Assembly: GCF_015471405.1 (NCBI RefSeq)
Contig: NZ_BLVZ01000003.1
Span: 393,085 to 457,084 of the forward strand
Length of the DNA: 64,000 nt
Direction: 5' to 3'
Source: Pseudomonas cichorii
Lineage (GTDB): Bacteria > Pseudomonadota > Gammaproteobacteria > Pseudomonadales > Pseudomonadaceae
Part shown: positions 55,746-64,000 of the stretch, one piece after another
How positions within the stretch are numbered: the stretch's first letter is position 1
Layout of the letters: each line of letters begins with the position of its first letter
Notes under the pieces: model-generated
Told to the model about the DNA's origin: nothing
What the model saw: the letters and a program-made list of their open reading frames with translations, nothing else
Databases searched by the model: none
Program-made: the position numbers and the translations under genes

Positions 55746-57278
55746 ATGATTCTGCCTTGGCTAATCCTGATCCCCTTTATCGGCGGCCTGCTGTGCTGGT
55801 TGTGTGAGCGCGTCAGCGCCACACTGCCACGCTGGATCGCGCTGCTGACCATGTCTCTGTTGCTCGGTATCGGCCTGTGGCTGTGGAGCGTCGGCGACTA
55901 CACCCTCTCCCCTGCCCCGGGCGCAGCACCCACCTGGACCCTGGAATTCCAGGCCCAGTGGATCCAGCGCTTCGGCATCAGCCTGCACCTGGCTCTGGAC
56001 GGCCTGTCGCTGCTGATGATCCTGCTGACCGGCCTGCTCGGCGTGTTGTCGGTCCTGTGCTCGTGGAAGGAAATCCAGCGCAAGGTCGGCTTCTTCCACC
56101 TGAACCTGATGTGGATTCTGGGTGGTGTGGTCGGCGTGTTCCTGGCCATCGACCTGTTCCTGTTCTTCTTCTTCTGGGAAATGATGCTGGTGCCGATGTA
56201 CTTCCTCATCGCGCTCTGGGGTCATAGCTCGTCGGACGGCAAGAAGACACGTATCTACGCTGCGACCAAGTTCTTCATCTTCACTCAGGCCAGCGGCCTG
56301 ATCATGCTGGTGGCGATCCTGGGTCTGGTACTGGTCAACTTCAACCAGACCGGCGTGGTCACCTTCGCTTACGCTGAACTGCTGAAGACGAAGCTGGCAC
56401 CGGGCATCGAGTACATCCTGATGCTGGGCTTCTTCATCGCTTTCGCGGTGAAACTGCCGGTCGTGCCGCTGCACTCCTGGTTGCCGGATGCTCACGCTCA
56501 GGCACCGACTGCGGGCTCCGTCGACCTGGCCGGTATTCTGTTGAAAACCGCTGCCTACGGCCTGCTGCGTTTCGCCCTGCCGCTGTTCCCCAATGCGTCG
56601 GCAGAGTTCGCACCGATTGCAATGACCCTCGGCCTGATCGGCATTTTCTATGGTGCTTTCCTGGCCTTCGCACAGACCGATATCAAACGTCTGATCGCGT
56701 TCTCCAGCGTCTCGCACATGGGTTTCGTCCTGATCGGTATCTACTCGGGCAGCCAGCAAGCCTTGCAAGGCGTGGTCATCCAGATGATTGCCCACGGTCT
56801 GTCGGCAGCAGCGCTGTTTATCCTGAGCGGTCAGTTGTACGAACGCCTGCACACCCGTGACATGCGTCAAATGGGTGGCCTGTGGTCACGTATCCCGTAC
56901 CTGCCAGCCATCAGCCTGTTCTTCGCAGCTGCATCGCTGGGTCTGCCGGGTACCGGCAACTTCGTTGGCGAGTTCCTGATCCTGCTGGGCTCTTTTGTCC
57001 ACGCGCCGTGGGTTACGGCCATTGCAACTTCAGGTCTGGTGTTCGGTTCTGTCTACTCGCTGATCATGATCCACCGCGCCTACTTTGGCCCTGCCAAGTC
57101 CGACGAGCTTCTCAAGGGCATGGATGCACGGGAATTGATCATGGTGCTGGGCCTTGCCGTGTTGCTGATCGTGCTGGGGGTTTACCCGCAGCCGTTCCTC
57201 GATACTTCGGCAGCGACCATGCACGGCGTGCAGCAATGGCTAGGCACTGCCTTCACTCAACTCGCTTCGGCCCGGTAA
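55746..57278 (+). CDS. nuoM: NADH-quinone oxidoreductase subunit M
   Basis: A 510-residue antiporter-like subunit with about 14 helices, homologous to NuoL and NuoN. The pumping signatures are [20 protein letters not shown] (Glu in TM5) and [20 protein letters not shown], with [20 protein letters not shown] in TM8. GAAAGGAATTGAG lies ahead of the ATG. nuoN begins seven bases after its stop. Confidence 0.97.
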   Translation: MILPWLILIPFIGGLLCWLCERVSATLPRWIALLTMSLLLGIGLWLWSVGDYTLSPAPGAAPTWTLEFQAQWIQRFGISLHLALDGLSLLMILLTGLLGVLSVLCSWKEIQRKVGFFHLNLMWILGGVVGVFLAIDLFLFFFFWEMMLVPMYFLIALWGHSSSDGKKTRIYAATKFFIFTQASGLIMLVAILGLVLVNFNQTGVVTFAYAELLKTKLAPGIEYILMLGFFIAFAVKLPVVPLHSWLPDAHAQAPTAGSVDLAGILLKTAAYGLLRFALPLFPNASAEFAPIAMTLGLIGIFYGAFLAFAQTDIKRLIAFSSVSHMGFVLIGIYSGSQQALQGVVIQMIAHGLSAAALFILSGQLYERLHTRDMRQMGGLWSRIPYLPAISLFFAAASLGLPGTGNFVGEFLILLGSFVHAPWVTAIATSGLVFGSVYSLIMIHRAYFGPAKSDELLKGMDARELIMVLGLAVLLIVLGVYPQPFLDTSAATMHGVQQWLGTAFTQLASAR

Positions 57279-57285
57279 GAGCGCT

Positions 57286-58749
57286 ATGGACCTGACGATT
57301 CAACACTTTATTGCGCTTGCCCCACTGCTGATTACCAGCATCACTGTCGTGGTGGTGATGCTGGCCATCGCATGGCGCCGCAATCACTCGCAAACATTCC
57401 TGCTGTCGGTAGCAGGGCTCAACCTGGCATTGCTGTCGATCTACCCGGCATTGAAGGTCGCTCCACTGGCCGTTACGCCATTGCTGCAGATCGACAGCTT
57501 CGCCTGCCTGTACATGGCAATCATCCTCGCCTCGACCCTGGCGTGCGTGACGATGGCGCATGCTTATCTGGGCGACGACAAGAAAGGCTATCCGGGCAAT
57601 CGTGAAGAGCTTTACCTGCTGATCCTGCTGGCTGCGGCTGGCGGTCTGGTACTGGTGAGTGCCAAGCATCTGGCTGGCCTGTTCATCGGTCTGGAACTGC
57701 TGTCGGTACCTGTCTACGGTCTGGTCGCCTACGCCTTCTTCAACAAGCGCTCGCTGGAAGGCGGCATCAAGTACATGGTGCTTTCGGCAGCAGGCTCGGC
57801 GTTCCTGCTGTTCGGTATGGCGCTGTTGTACGCAGAAGCAGGCAGCCTGAGCTTCGATGGTATCGGCAAGGCGATTGCCGCTACAGGCATGCCCAGCCCG
57901 CTTGCCAGCCTGGGTCTTGGCATGATGGTTGTGGGTCTGGCATTCAAACTGTCGCTGGTCCCGTTCCACCTGTGGACACCGGACGTATACGAAGGCGCCC
58001 CTGCACCGGTTGCTGCTTTCCTGGCAACCGCCAGCAAGGTCGCGGTTTTCGCTGTGCTGGTGCGTCTGTTCCAGATTTCCCCGGCAGCCAGCAGTGGCGT
58101 ATTGCATGACGTCCTGGCCGTAATCGCCGTGGCTTCGATCCTGGTCGGTAACCTGCTGGCGCTGACCCAGAACAACCTCAAGCGTCTGCTGGGTTATTCG
58201 TCCATCGCCCACTTCGGTTATCTGATGATCGCGCTGGTGGCCAGTAAAGGCATGGCCGTTGAGGCAATCGGTGTCTATCTGGCGACCTATGTACTGACCT
58301 CGCTGGGCAGCTTCGGTGTAATCACCATGATGTCCTCGCCGTACAGCGGCCGCGATGCCGATGCGATGTTCGAATACCGCGGCCTGTTCTGGCGTCGTCC
58401 GTACCTGACTGCGGTCATGACCCTGATGATGCTATCCCTGGCAGGCATTCCGCTGACCGCTGGCTTCATCGGCAAGTTCTACATCATCGCCACCGGCGTT
58501 GAATCGCACCTGTGGTGGCTGATCGGCGCACTGGTCATTGGTAGTGCAATCGGCGTGTTCTACTACCTGCGAGTGATGGTCACGATGTATCTGGTCGATA
58601 ACAAGCTGCCTCGTCACGATGCGGCCTTCAACTGGGCACAGCGTACAGGCGGCATCATGCTGCTGGCCGTTGCCATCCTGACCTTCGCATTGGGCGTGTA
58701 CCCACAGCCATTGCTGGATCTGGTGTTGAATGCAGCCCTGGCGGGCTGA
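57286..58749 (+). CDS. nuoN: NADH-quinone oxidoreductase subunit N
   Basis: A 487-residue antiporter-like subunit, last gene of the operon. [20 protein letters not shown] holds the TM5 Glu, and [20 protein letters not shown] with [20 protein letters not shown] corresponds to TM7-8. Thirteen to fourteen helices fit the family. A terminator follows at once. Confidence 0.97.
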   Translation: MDLTIQHFIALAPLLITSITVVVVMLAIAWRRNHSQTFLLSVAGLNLALLSIYPALKVAPLAVTPLLQIDSFACLYMAIILASTLACVTMAHAYLGDDKKGYPGNREELYLLILLAAAGGLVLVSAKHLAGLFIGLELLSVPVYGLVAYAFFNKRSLEGGIKYMVLSAAGSAFLLFGMALLYAEAGSLSFDGIGKAIAATGMPSPLASLGLGMMVVGLAFKLSLVPFHLWTPDVYEGAPAPVAAFLATASKVAVFAVLVRLFQISPAASSGVLHDVLAVIAVASILVGNLLALTQNNLKRLLGYSSIAHFGYLMIALVASKGMAVEAIGVYLATYVLTSLGSFGVITMMSSPYSGRDADAMFEYRGLFWRRPYLTAVMTLMMLSLAGIPLTAGFIGKFYIIATGVESHLWWLIGALVIGSAIGVFYYLRVMVTMYLVDNKLPRHDAAFNWAQRTGGIMLLAVAILTFALGVYPQPLLDLVLNAALAG

Positions 58750-58761
58750 TCGGTACTAAAC

Positions 58762-58791
58762 AAAAAACCCTGCTTCGGCAGGGTTTTTTTT
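58762..58791 (+). terminator. Terminator of the nuo operon
   Basis: AAAAAACCCTGC pairs with GCAGGGTTTTTT around TTCG, followed by further T, 13 bases after the nuoN stop. Confidence 0.93.
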
Positions 58792-58800
58792 GGCTTGCAG

Positions 58801-58882
58801 GGGGCGAATTCATTCGCGAAGAGTCAGTGCATCCAATACATGTTCATCGTTTGGAATACCGTTTCGCGAATGAATTCGCTCC
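58801..58882. repeat. REP doublet (AGGAGCGAAT family)
   Basis: GGGGCGAATTCATTCGCGAA (58801-58820) faces its inverted partner TTCGCGAATGAATTCGCTCC (58863-58882) across a 42-base centre. Same family as the elements at 6463 and 63921. It separates nuoN from the convergent chemoreceptor gene. Confidence 0.85.
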
Positions 58883-58892
58883 TGGGTCTTGG

Positions 58893-60572
58893 TCAGACGC
58901 GGAACTGGGCGACCAGGCCGCCAAGGCGTTTGCCAAGGTCAAACAGGCTGCGAGAGGTCTGAGCGCCCTGTCGGGTTTCATCGGCAACGGTTTCGACTGC
59001 TACGGCGATCTGGTGGACGCTGCGGTTGATCTCCTCAGCTACCGCCGTCTGCTCTTCAGCGGCACTGGCGATCTGGGCGTTCATCGAGTTGATGGTCGCA
59101 ATCAGCTCACCAATAGTCACCAACGACTGTCCTGCATCATTGGCCTGAGTCGAGGTACCGTCACCGGCCTCGCTGGAACGGCGCATGGCTCCTACCGCTT
59201 CCTCAGTGCCCTTTTGCAGACGGTCGATCATGCCCTGAATTTCCTGGGTGCTTTGCTGAGTCCTGCTGGCCAGTGCCCGGACTTCATCGGCCACGACCGC
59301 AAAACCTCGCCCGGCCTCCCCTGCCCTCGCGGCTTCGATTGCCGCGTTGAGCGCCAGAAGGTTGGTCTGTTCTGCAATGGAACGAATGACGCCCAGCACG
59401 CTGACAATCGAGGAAACATCCTGCTGCAAGCTATCCAGCGATGAACCACTTTTGCGGATGTCATCTACCAGAGCGTGGATCTGCTTGATACTGCCATCAA
59501 CCACTCGCTTGGCAGCCTTTCCTTGCTCATCGGTCTGCTGGGCAGCCACAGAAGCACCCTGAGCGCTTTTTGCGACTTCCTGGGCAGCGGCAGACATTTC
59601 GTTGATGGCGGTCGCAACCTGATCGGTTTCATGACGCTGACGATCCATTGCCTGTTCCGAGCGTTGTGCCTGATCGGACACCTCGCTGACCAATCCGGTC
59701 AACTGCGCAGTCATCTCGGTGATCTGGCGAACGATGCCGTGGATCTTGTCGACGAAGCGGTTGAACGATCCCGCCAGTTCGCCGAGTTCATCCTGGCTGG
59801 TAATGGCCAGCCGGCGCGTCAGATCACCTTCACCGGCGACGATATCGTCCAGGTTGTTTTTCATCAAACGCAGAGGACGCAACAGGGTTCCGGTCAGGAC
59901 AATACCGATCACGCTAATGATCACCAGTACCAGCACGGTAATGCCGACAATGCTGTAGAGCATGTCTTGCAGGCGTGCTTCAACGTTATGCTTGACCACC
60001 GCGACCTGGGCTTCGATACCGTCGAGGTTGACTGCGCTACCCACGACCAGATCCCACTTGGGCAGGTATTCGGTGTAACCGACCTTGGGGACCGGTTCAG
60101 TCTTGCCTGGCAATGCCGAGGCGTAATAGGTGTAGTGAGTACCGGCCTTGGCGACGGCCACCAGCTCTCTATTCAGGTAGACGCCATTGGGATCGCGCGC
60201 GTCCTTGAAGCTTTTGCCCAGGCCATCGGCACTGGTGCTGCGAAAGATACGTATGATTTCGGAGTCATAACCAAACAGGTAGCCATCTTTGCCATAGCTG
60301 ACAGATGCGAGCAGCTTGATGGCATTGGCCTTGGGAGCGTCATCACCTGGCGCAGCATTGTCGTAAATGGGCTTGATGCCGCTAAGGGCGATGTCCACAT
60401 AGTTTTTCAGGGTGGCACGAGCCTCTGTCAGCAAGCGTTCCCGTGTTTCGCTGACCTCTCTATCGGCTTGTTGGTGGAGGATAAACACCGTTGTCGCGCT
60501 GATCACCACAGCGAACAACAACACTGGCAAGACGGCCAATGACAGAACCTTGGCTTTCAGACTCAGACGCAT
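58893..60572 (-). CDS. Methyl-accepting chemotaxis protein with single-Cache domain, CtpM-like
   Basis: A 559-residue chemoreceptor. TM1 spans about residues 10-32, followed by an sCache_2 sensor (about 35-185) with [20 protein letters not shown] and [22 protein letters not shown]2 is at about 205-230, then HAMP ([15 protein letters not shown]), then a signalling domain with tip [19 protein letters not shown]. In P. aeruginosa the chemoreceptor just downstream of nuo is CtpM, which senses malate. Domain type and position suggest an orthologue, but the ligand is inferred. Confidence 0.93.
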   Translation of the reverse strand: MRLSLKAKVLSLAVLPVLLFAVVISATTVFILHQQADREVSETRERLLTEARATLKNYVDIALSGIKPIYDNAAPGDDAPKANAIKLLASVSYGKDGYLFGYDSEIIRIFRSTSADGLGKSFKDARDPNGVYLNRELVAVAKAGTHYTYYASALPGKTEPVPKVGYTEYLPKWDLVVGSAVNLDGIEAQVAVVKHNVEARLQDMLYSIVGITVLVLVIISVIGIVLTGTLLRPLRLMKNNLDDIVAGEGDLTRRLAITSQDELGELAGSFNRFVDKIHGIVRQITEMTAQLTGLVSEVSDQAQRSEQAMDRQRHETDQVATAINEMSAAAQEVAKSAQGASVAAQQTDEQGKAAKRVVDGSIKQIHALVDDIRKSGSSLDSLQQDVSSIVSVLGVIRSIAEQTNLLALNAAIEAARAGEAGRGFAVVADEVRALASRTQQSTQEIQGMIDRLQKGTEEAVGAMRRSSEAGDGTSTQANDAGQSLVTIGELIATINSMNAQIASAAEEQTAVAEEINRSVHQIAVAVETVADETRQGAQTSRSLFDLGKRLGGLVAQFRV

Positions 60573-60678
60573 AGGATTCGCCTATTCAGTTGTTTTTATA
60601 GGGGAGTGTTTCAACCTTTATCGGCAAAGGTAGTGGGGAATTAAGATATTCCCCACTTTTTTGTAGGAAGGGACTGAC

Positions 60679-62001
60679 TCAGGGCAAGGTGCGTTCAGGT
60701 AGGTCGATCTGCACACGAAGCCCGCCCATGGGGCTGGTGAGCAGTTGCAGGTCGCCGCCCCATGCTTCGACAATATCGCGCACGATCCCCAGGCCGAGCC
60801 CATGGCCGGTGATCTGTTCGTCGAGACGGGTGCCACGGCTGAAAACATCGGCACGCTGAGACTCTGGAATACCCGGTCCATCGTCGTCGACCAGAAGCGA
60901 AAAGCCCTGCGCTTTCGGTGTAATGTTCAGGCGAACTTCACTGTCTGCCCACTTGCAGGCGTTATCGAGCAAGTTACCCAGCAGCTCGAGAATATCCTCA
61001 CGATCCCACGGCAGATGCAGGCCGCTCTGGACATCGTTGATCAGATCCAGATGCTCACCATGGATCATGCGCAGTGTAGAAAACAGGCTGGATAATTCTG
61101 CATCGCAATCGAAGCGCGCCCCAGGCAACGCATCACCGGACAGGCGAGCACGGTTGAGCTCGCGCTCCAGACGCAGGCGAATGTTCTCCAGTTGTTCATG
61201 CAGTGTTTTACGCAAAGCCGGGTTGGCATCCAGTTGTTCGCTCGATGCCAGGCTGAGCAGAACAGCCAGGGGTGTTTTAAGGGCATGGCCAAGGTTACCC
61301 AGCGCATTGCGTGAACGCTTGAGGCTGTCTTCGGTATGAGCAAGCAAATGGTTGATCTGAGCCACCAGCGGCTCAAGTTCAAGGGGCACTTGATTATCCA
61401 GCTGCGAACGCTGGCCTTGCTGCAATTGGGATATCTGTTCGCGAACGGTTTCCAGAGGTCGCAAGGCTCTGCGCACGGTAACGCGCTGCAGCACAAGAAC
61501 CAGGATGAGTGCAGCCAGGCCAAATCCCAGGCCTATTTGCTGCATGCGCTGAAAGCTGGCCCTGACTGGCGTGTAGTCCTGCGCAACCGTCACAGTGATC
61601 TGCTGACCGAACTTTCGGTAGTCCGCACTCCATACCAGAAGTGATTGTCCGGTGTGTCCCAGCTCCAGGTCAGCATGCAGCCCTGCCCCCTCGGGTTTGG
61701 GCAACTCAAAATCCCATAATGAGCGAGAGCGCCAATAGCCTTGGGGGAAGTCCAGACGGAAGTAATGACCGGAGAGCGGACGCTGGTAGGCCGCAGACAA
61801 GCGCTGCTCATCCAGTTGAATCCCGACCGGGCCACGAACCAGGGCAACCAGCAGGCTTTCGCTTTCCTTGCGCAGCCCGGCTTCCAGATAGCGCTGCAGA
61901 CCCAGTTCGAACAAATACAGGCTGGTCTGGGCCATCACCAGACCCACAACGACCAGAACGGCGATAAGACCGAGGCTCAGGCGCCTCTGTATGGACTTCA
62001 A
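60679..62001 (-). CDS. Sensor histidine kinase, BqsS/CarS-like
   Basis: A 440-residue inner-membrane kinase. TM1 is near residues 8-30, with a periplasmic domain to about 150, TM2 near 155-173 and a HAMP-like linker ([17 protein letters not shown]). The phospho-acceptor helix is [20 protein letters not shown] (His near 237). ATP-binding boxes are [12 protein letters not shown] (N), [10 protein letters not shown] (G1) and [15 protein letters not shown] (G2). It is very similar in layout to PhoQ/QseC-type kinases. The TTG start overlaps the regulator stop (TTGA). Assignment to BqsS/CarS rests on recalled synteny with P. aeruginosa. Confidence 0.9.
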   Translation of the reverse strand: MKSIQRRLSLGLIAVLVVVGLVMAQTSLYLFELGLQRYLEAGLRKESESLLVALVRGPVGIQLDEQRLSAAYQRPLSGHYFRLDFPQGYWRSRSLWDFELPKPEGAGLHADLELGHTGQSLLVWSADYRKFGQQITVTVAQDYTPVRASFQRMQQIGLGFGLAALILVLVLQRVTVRRALRPLETVREQISQLQQGQRSQLDNQVPLELEPLVAQINHLLAHTEDSLKRSRNALGNLGHALKTPLAVLLSLASSEQLDANPALRKTLHEQLENIRLRLERELNRARLSGDALPGARFDCDAELSSLFSTLRMIHGEHLDLINDVQSGLHLPWDREDILELLGNLLDNACKWADSEVRLNITPKAQGFSLLVDDDGPGIPESQRADVFSRGTRLDEQITGHGLGLGIVRDIVEAWGGDLQLLTSPMGGLRVQIDLPERTLP

Positions 62002-62666
62002 GCGTTATTACCACCGAACAGATAACCCTGGCCACGACGAGTCGTGACTACTGAACGCCCGAGCTTGCGCCTCAGGTGATTGACATGAACTTCTATCACA
62101 TTGGAGTCGCGTTCGTTTTCGCCATCGTACAAATGCTCGGAAAGATGGCTTTTGGAAAGGATCTGCTCAGGGTGGTGCATGAAGTAACGAAGCAGACGGA
62201 ATTCGGCAGACGTCAGCTGAATATCCACGCCGTCGCGAACAACACACTGCCGGCTTTCATCCAGATTGAGCCCTGCTGACTCGAGGGTCGGCTGGTTGGC
62301 CAGCCCATGCGAGCGGCGCAGCAAAGCCTGGATGCGCAACTGCAATTCTTCGGGATGAAAGGGTTTGGTCAGGTAATCGTCGGCACCTGCCTTCAAGCCT
62401 TCTATGCGCTCTGACCATGAGCCCCGCGCCGTAAGAATGAGCACAGGCGCAGCCAGACCTTTGGCGCGCCATTGTTGAAGCACCTCAAGACCGGGAAGAC
62501 CTGGCAGCCCCAGATCCAGAACGATCAGGTCATAGGGCTCGCTCACACCTTGATAGACCGCATCACGGCCGTCAGCCAGCCAATCCACGGCATAACCTTG
62601 TCGCCCAAGGGCAGAGATCAGTTCATCCGCCAAAGGCACATGATCCTCAACCAGTAGTAGCCGCAT
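61998..62666 (-). CDS. OmpR-family response regulator, BqsR/CarR-like
   Basis: A 222-residue DNA-binding regulator. The receiver domain begins [20 protein letters not shown], with the phospho-accepting Asp in [14 protein letters not shown] (about residue 51) and Lys in [13 protein letters not shown]. The winged helix (about 125-218) includes [20 protein letters not shown] and the C-terminal RGQGYLF. ATG 62666 overlaps the upstream PepSY stop (TGATG); a TTG one codon earlier is less likely. It pairs with the kinase that follows. Confidence 0.94.
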   Translation of the reverse strand: MRLLLVEDHVPLADELISALGRQGYAVDWLADGRDAVYQGVSEPYDLIVLDLGLPGLPGLEVLQQWRAKGLAAPVLILTARGSWSERIEGLKAGADDYLTKPFHPEELQLRIQALLRRSHGLANQPTLESAGLNLDESRQCVVRDGVDIQLTSAEFRLLRYFMHHPEQILSKSHLSEHLYDGENERDSNVIEVHVNHLRRKLGRSVVTTRRGQGYLFGGNNA

Positions 62667-62974
62667 CAATCATCTTCCTCGTCTTGCAGGAGTCGCCCGT
62701 CACGTGCGTTGAACTTGAGCTCGCGGACAACGCCTTGCGTGGTCAGCAACTCGAATTCATAGACGTACAGGTCATTTTTTTCTTCCAGCTCAGCCTCAAG
62801 CAGCTTGGCACCAGGATGATGACTCAACGCTTGCTCGATGAATTGCTCAAGAGGCAGGATCACCCCACGCTGTCGCAAACTGAGTGCCTCGTCCTGATTC
62901 AGGTCCTTGGCCTGAGCCGCAGTGCAGAGCAGCCCCAAACCAAGGAGTGTGCAGAGACGCTTTTCGACCTTCAT
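62666..62974 (-). CDS. Exported PepSY-domain protein (second of two)
   Basis: A 102-residue protein with a signal peptide ending near residue 22 (LLCTAAQA) and one PepSY domain. It reads [20 protein letters not shown], then [20 protein letters not shown], then [20 protein letters not shown]. The acidic end (LLQDEEDD) could bind cations. It overlaps both neighbours by one base (TAATG, TGATG). Periplasmic PepSY proteins are often linked to metal- or calcium-sensing two-component systems. Confidence 0.9.
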   Translation of the reverse strand: MKVEKRLCTLLGLGLLCTAAQAKDLNQDEALSLRQRGVILPLEQFIEQALSHHPGAKLLEAELEEKNDLYVYEFELLTTQGVVRELKFNARDGRLLQDEEDD

Positions 62975-63282
62975 TACTTATCCTGATAGTTCTTGTATAT
63001 CTGCCCGGTGACAGCGTCTATTTTCAGGTCCCACTGAATGCCTGCGGTATCACGTAATTCGATTTGATAAACGTATTTACCGTATTCGTTTTCGAGCTCC
63101 GTCTCGGTGATCGTTGCACCAGGGTGCTTGGACAATGCGTATTCGTTGAGCTTTTCAAAAGACTGGATGGTTCCTGCATCCCTGAGGCGCAGGGCTTCAT
63201 CTGGCCCGATATCACGTGCCAGGGCAAACCCGGCAGAAGCAGTGAACATTACGGCAGTCAGCAAAGTGGTCAGTCTTTTCAT
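62974..63282 (-). CDS. Exported PepSY-domain protein (first of two)
   Basis: A 102-residue paralogue of the next gene, first in the operon. The signal peptide ends near residue 22 (AGFALA). The PepSY part reads IGPDEALRLRDAGTIQSFEK, then ALSKHPGATITETELENEYG, then YVYQIELRDTAGIQWDLKID. The two copies are similar throughout, indicating tandem duplication. A 200-base divergent gap to queD carries the promoters. Confidence 0.9.
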   Translation of the reverse strand: MKRLTTLLTAVMFTASAGFALARDIGPDEALRLRDAGTIQSFEKLNEYALSKHPGATITETELENEYGKYVYQIELRDTAGIQWDLKIDAVTGQIYKNYQDK

Positions 63283-63482
63283 TATGGGCTCCGTCGAGTG
63301 GTGCTTTCTACGGATACCAAGATAAGGGTATCAACTTAACTCAAGCTGAATCCCTCTGGCTACATGCCATCACTACTTGTCCGACCACCTTACCTGAGCA
63401 TGGTGTTTGAAAGCATTGCTGTTAAACTCGTCCCCTGCATTTATCGCTTGCGCGATCGCCATCTATCCAGGGCTTATACACA

Positions 63483-63839
63483 GTGGAAATTTTCAAAGAG
63501 TTTACTTTCGAGTCTGCACACCGGCTCCCCCATGTGCCTGAGGGCCATAAATGTGGACGCCTGCACGGGCATTCGTTCCGGGTAGGAATTCATCTGTCCG
63601 GCAAGGTCGATCCTCATATTGGCTGGATACGCGACTTCTCCGAGATCAAGGCTATCTTCAAGCCACTGTATGAACGCCTGGATCATAACTACCTCAACGA
63701 CATCCCTGGCCTGGAAAACCCGACCAGCGAAAATCTGGCGAAATGGATCTGGGATGAACTGAAGCCCTTGCTGCCTGAACTCTCGGCGGTTCGCATTCAC
63801 GAAACCTGTACCAGCGGATGTGAATATCGCGGCGAGTGA
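63483..63839 (+). CDS. queD: 6-carboxy-5,6,7,8-tetrahydropterin synthase (QueD/PTPS family)
   Basis: A 118-residue zinc enzyme converting dihydroneopterin triphosphate to 6-carboxytetrahydropterin on the path to 7-deazaguanines such as queuosine. Zinc ligands are the His in [13 protein letters not shown] and the pair in GRLHGHSF, with the catalytic Cys in GHKCGRL (about 24). [20 protein letters not shown] and the final [14 protein letters not shown] complete the family pattern. The start is GTG 63483. A terminator follows 15 bases after the stop. Confidence 0.94.
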   Translation: MEIFKEFTFESAHRLPHVPEGHKCGRLHGHSFRVGIHLSGKVDPHIGWIRDFSEIKAIFKPLYERLDHNYLNDIPGLENPTSENLAKWIWDELKPLLPELSAVRIHETCTSGCEYRGE

Positions 63840-63854
63840 TGCCAGCTCATATAT

Positions 63855-63879
63855 AAAACCACCTTTACGGTGGTTTTTT
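63855..63879 (+). terminator. Terminator of queD
   Basis: AAAACCACC pairs with GGTGGTTTT around a short loop, followed by T. Confidence 0.9.
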
Positions 63880-63920
63880 ATTGCCCTGAATCAAGACACG
63901 GACGGCGCTCCCCCAATGAG

Positions 63921-63981
63921 CAGGAGCGAATTCATTCGCGAGACGGGCGGCCTCTTCCCGGATAAATCCGGTCCTGCGGAT
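63921..63981. repeat. REP doublet with two different arms
   Basis: The left arm CAGGAGCGAATTCATTCGCG (63921-63940) belongs to the family seen at 6463 and 58801. The right arm (about 63957-63978) reads in reverse as CAGGACCGGATTTATCCGGG: the same frame, but with both sides of the stem changed together. It lies just inside the window end. Confidence 0.6.
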
Positions 63982-64000
63982 GTGTGGTTTTTTCATCGCC

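Overview
The window reads as a Pseudomonas chromosome, most likely from the syringae/fluorescens lineage. Gene order from 13.5 kb to the end follows the block I know from P. aeruginosa and P. putida: tusDCBE, cysG, serS, crcB, rarA, lolA, ftsK, aat, bpt, infA, clpA, clpS, cspD, icd, idh, nudJ, mnmA, hflD, purB, aceA and nuoA-N, then a chemoreceptor, a two-component operon and queD. Supporting signs are the fused nuoCD, the coexistence of dimeric Icd with monomeric Idh, and REP/REPIN palindromes of pseudomonad type. The species assignment is from memory of these families, not from a search.

Layout. 1-5.8 kb: a truncated chemoreceptor, a divergent MFS efflux/TetR pair with two matching operator-like palindromes, and a TonB-dependent siderophore receptor behind a palindromic, Fur-like site. 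5.8-13.4 kb is accessory DNA. It holds a roughly 240-nt structured leader in front of a 70-residue DUF6124-type protein, a lone NTF2-like protein, a GNAT enzyme and an unknown membrane protein. It also holds a tightly coupled two-gene operon: a GHKL ATPase followed by a 744-residue protein that may contain two degenerate phosphoribosyltransferase-like modules. The block ends with a tyrosine-integrase fragment and 20-bp-period repeats beside tRNA-Ser(UGA), which marks an old integration site.

13.5-43.4 kb is core housekeeping. The sulfur relay (TusBCDE) feeds MnmA at 35.7 kb for tRNA 2-thiouridine. SerS, CysG, RarA, LolA and FtsK form one minus-strand block. Aat, Bpt, ClpS and ClpA together make up an N-degron proteolysis pathway. 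Icd, Idh and AceA control the isocitrate branch point between the TCA cycle and the glyoxylate shunt.

43.8-58.7 kb is a complete 13-gene complex I operon (nuoA, B, CD, E-N) with overlapping or closely spaced genes. Its leader carries a canonical 19-bp Fur-box match and there is a double hairpin between nuoF and nuoG. 58.8-63.8 kb holds a CtpM-like chemoreceptor, a PepSY-PepSY-response regulator-kinase operon resembling BqsRS/CarSR, and queD.

The best candidates for something undescribed are the GHKL ATPase/744-residue operon, the structured leader at 6.0-6.24 kb with competing TTTAGCAGC segments, the Fur-like site ahead of nuo, and a terminator-bounded minus-strand unit upstream of aceA.
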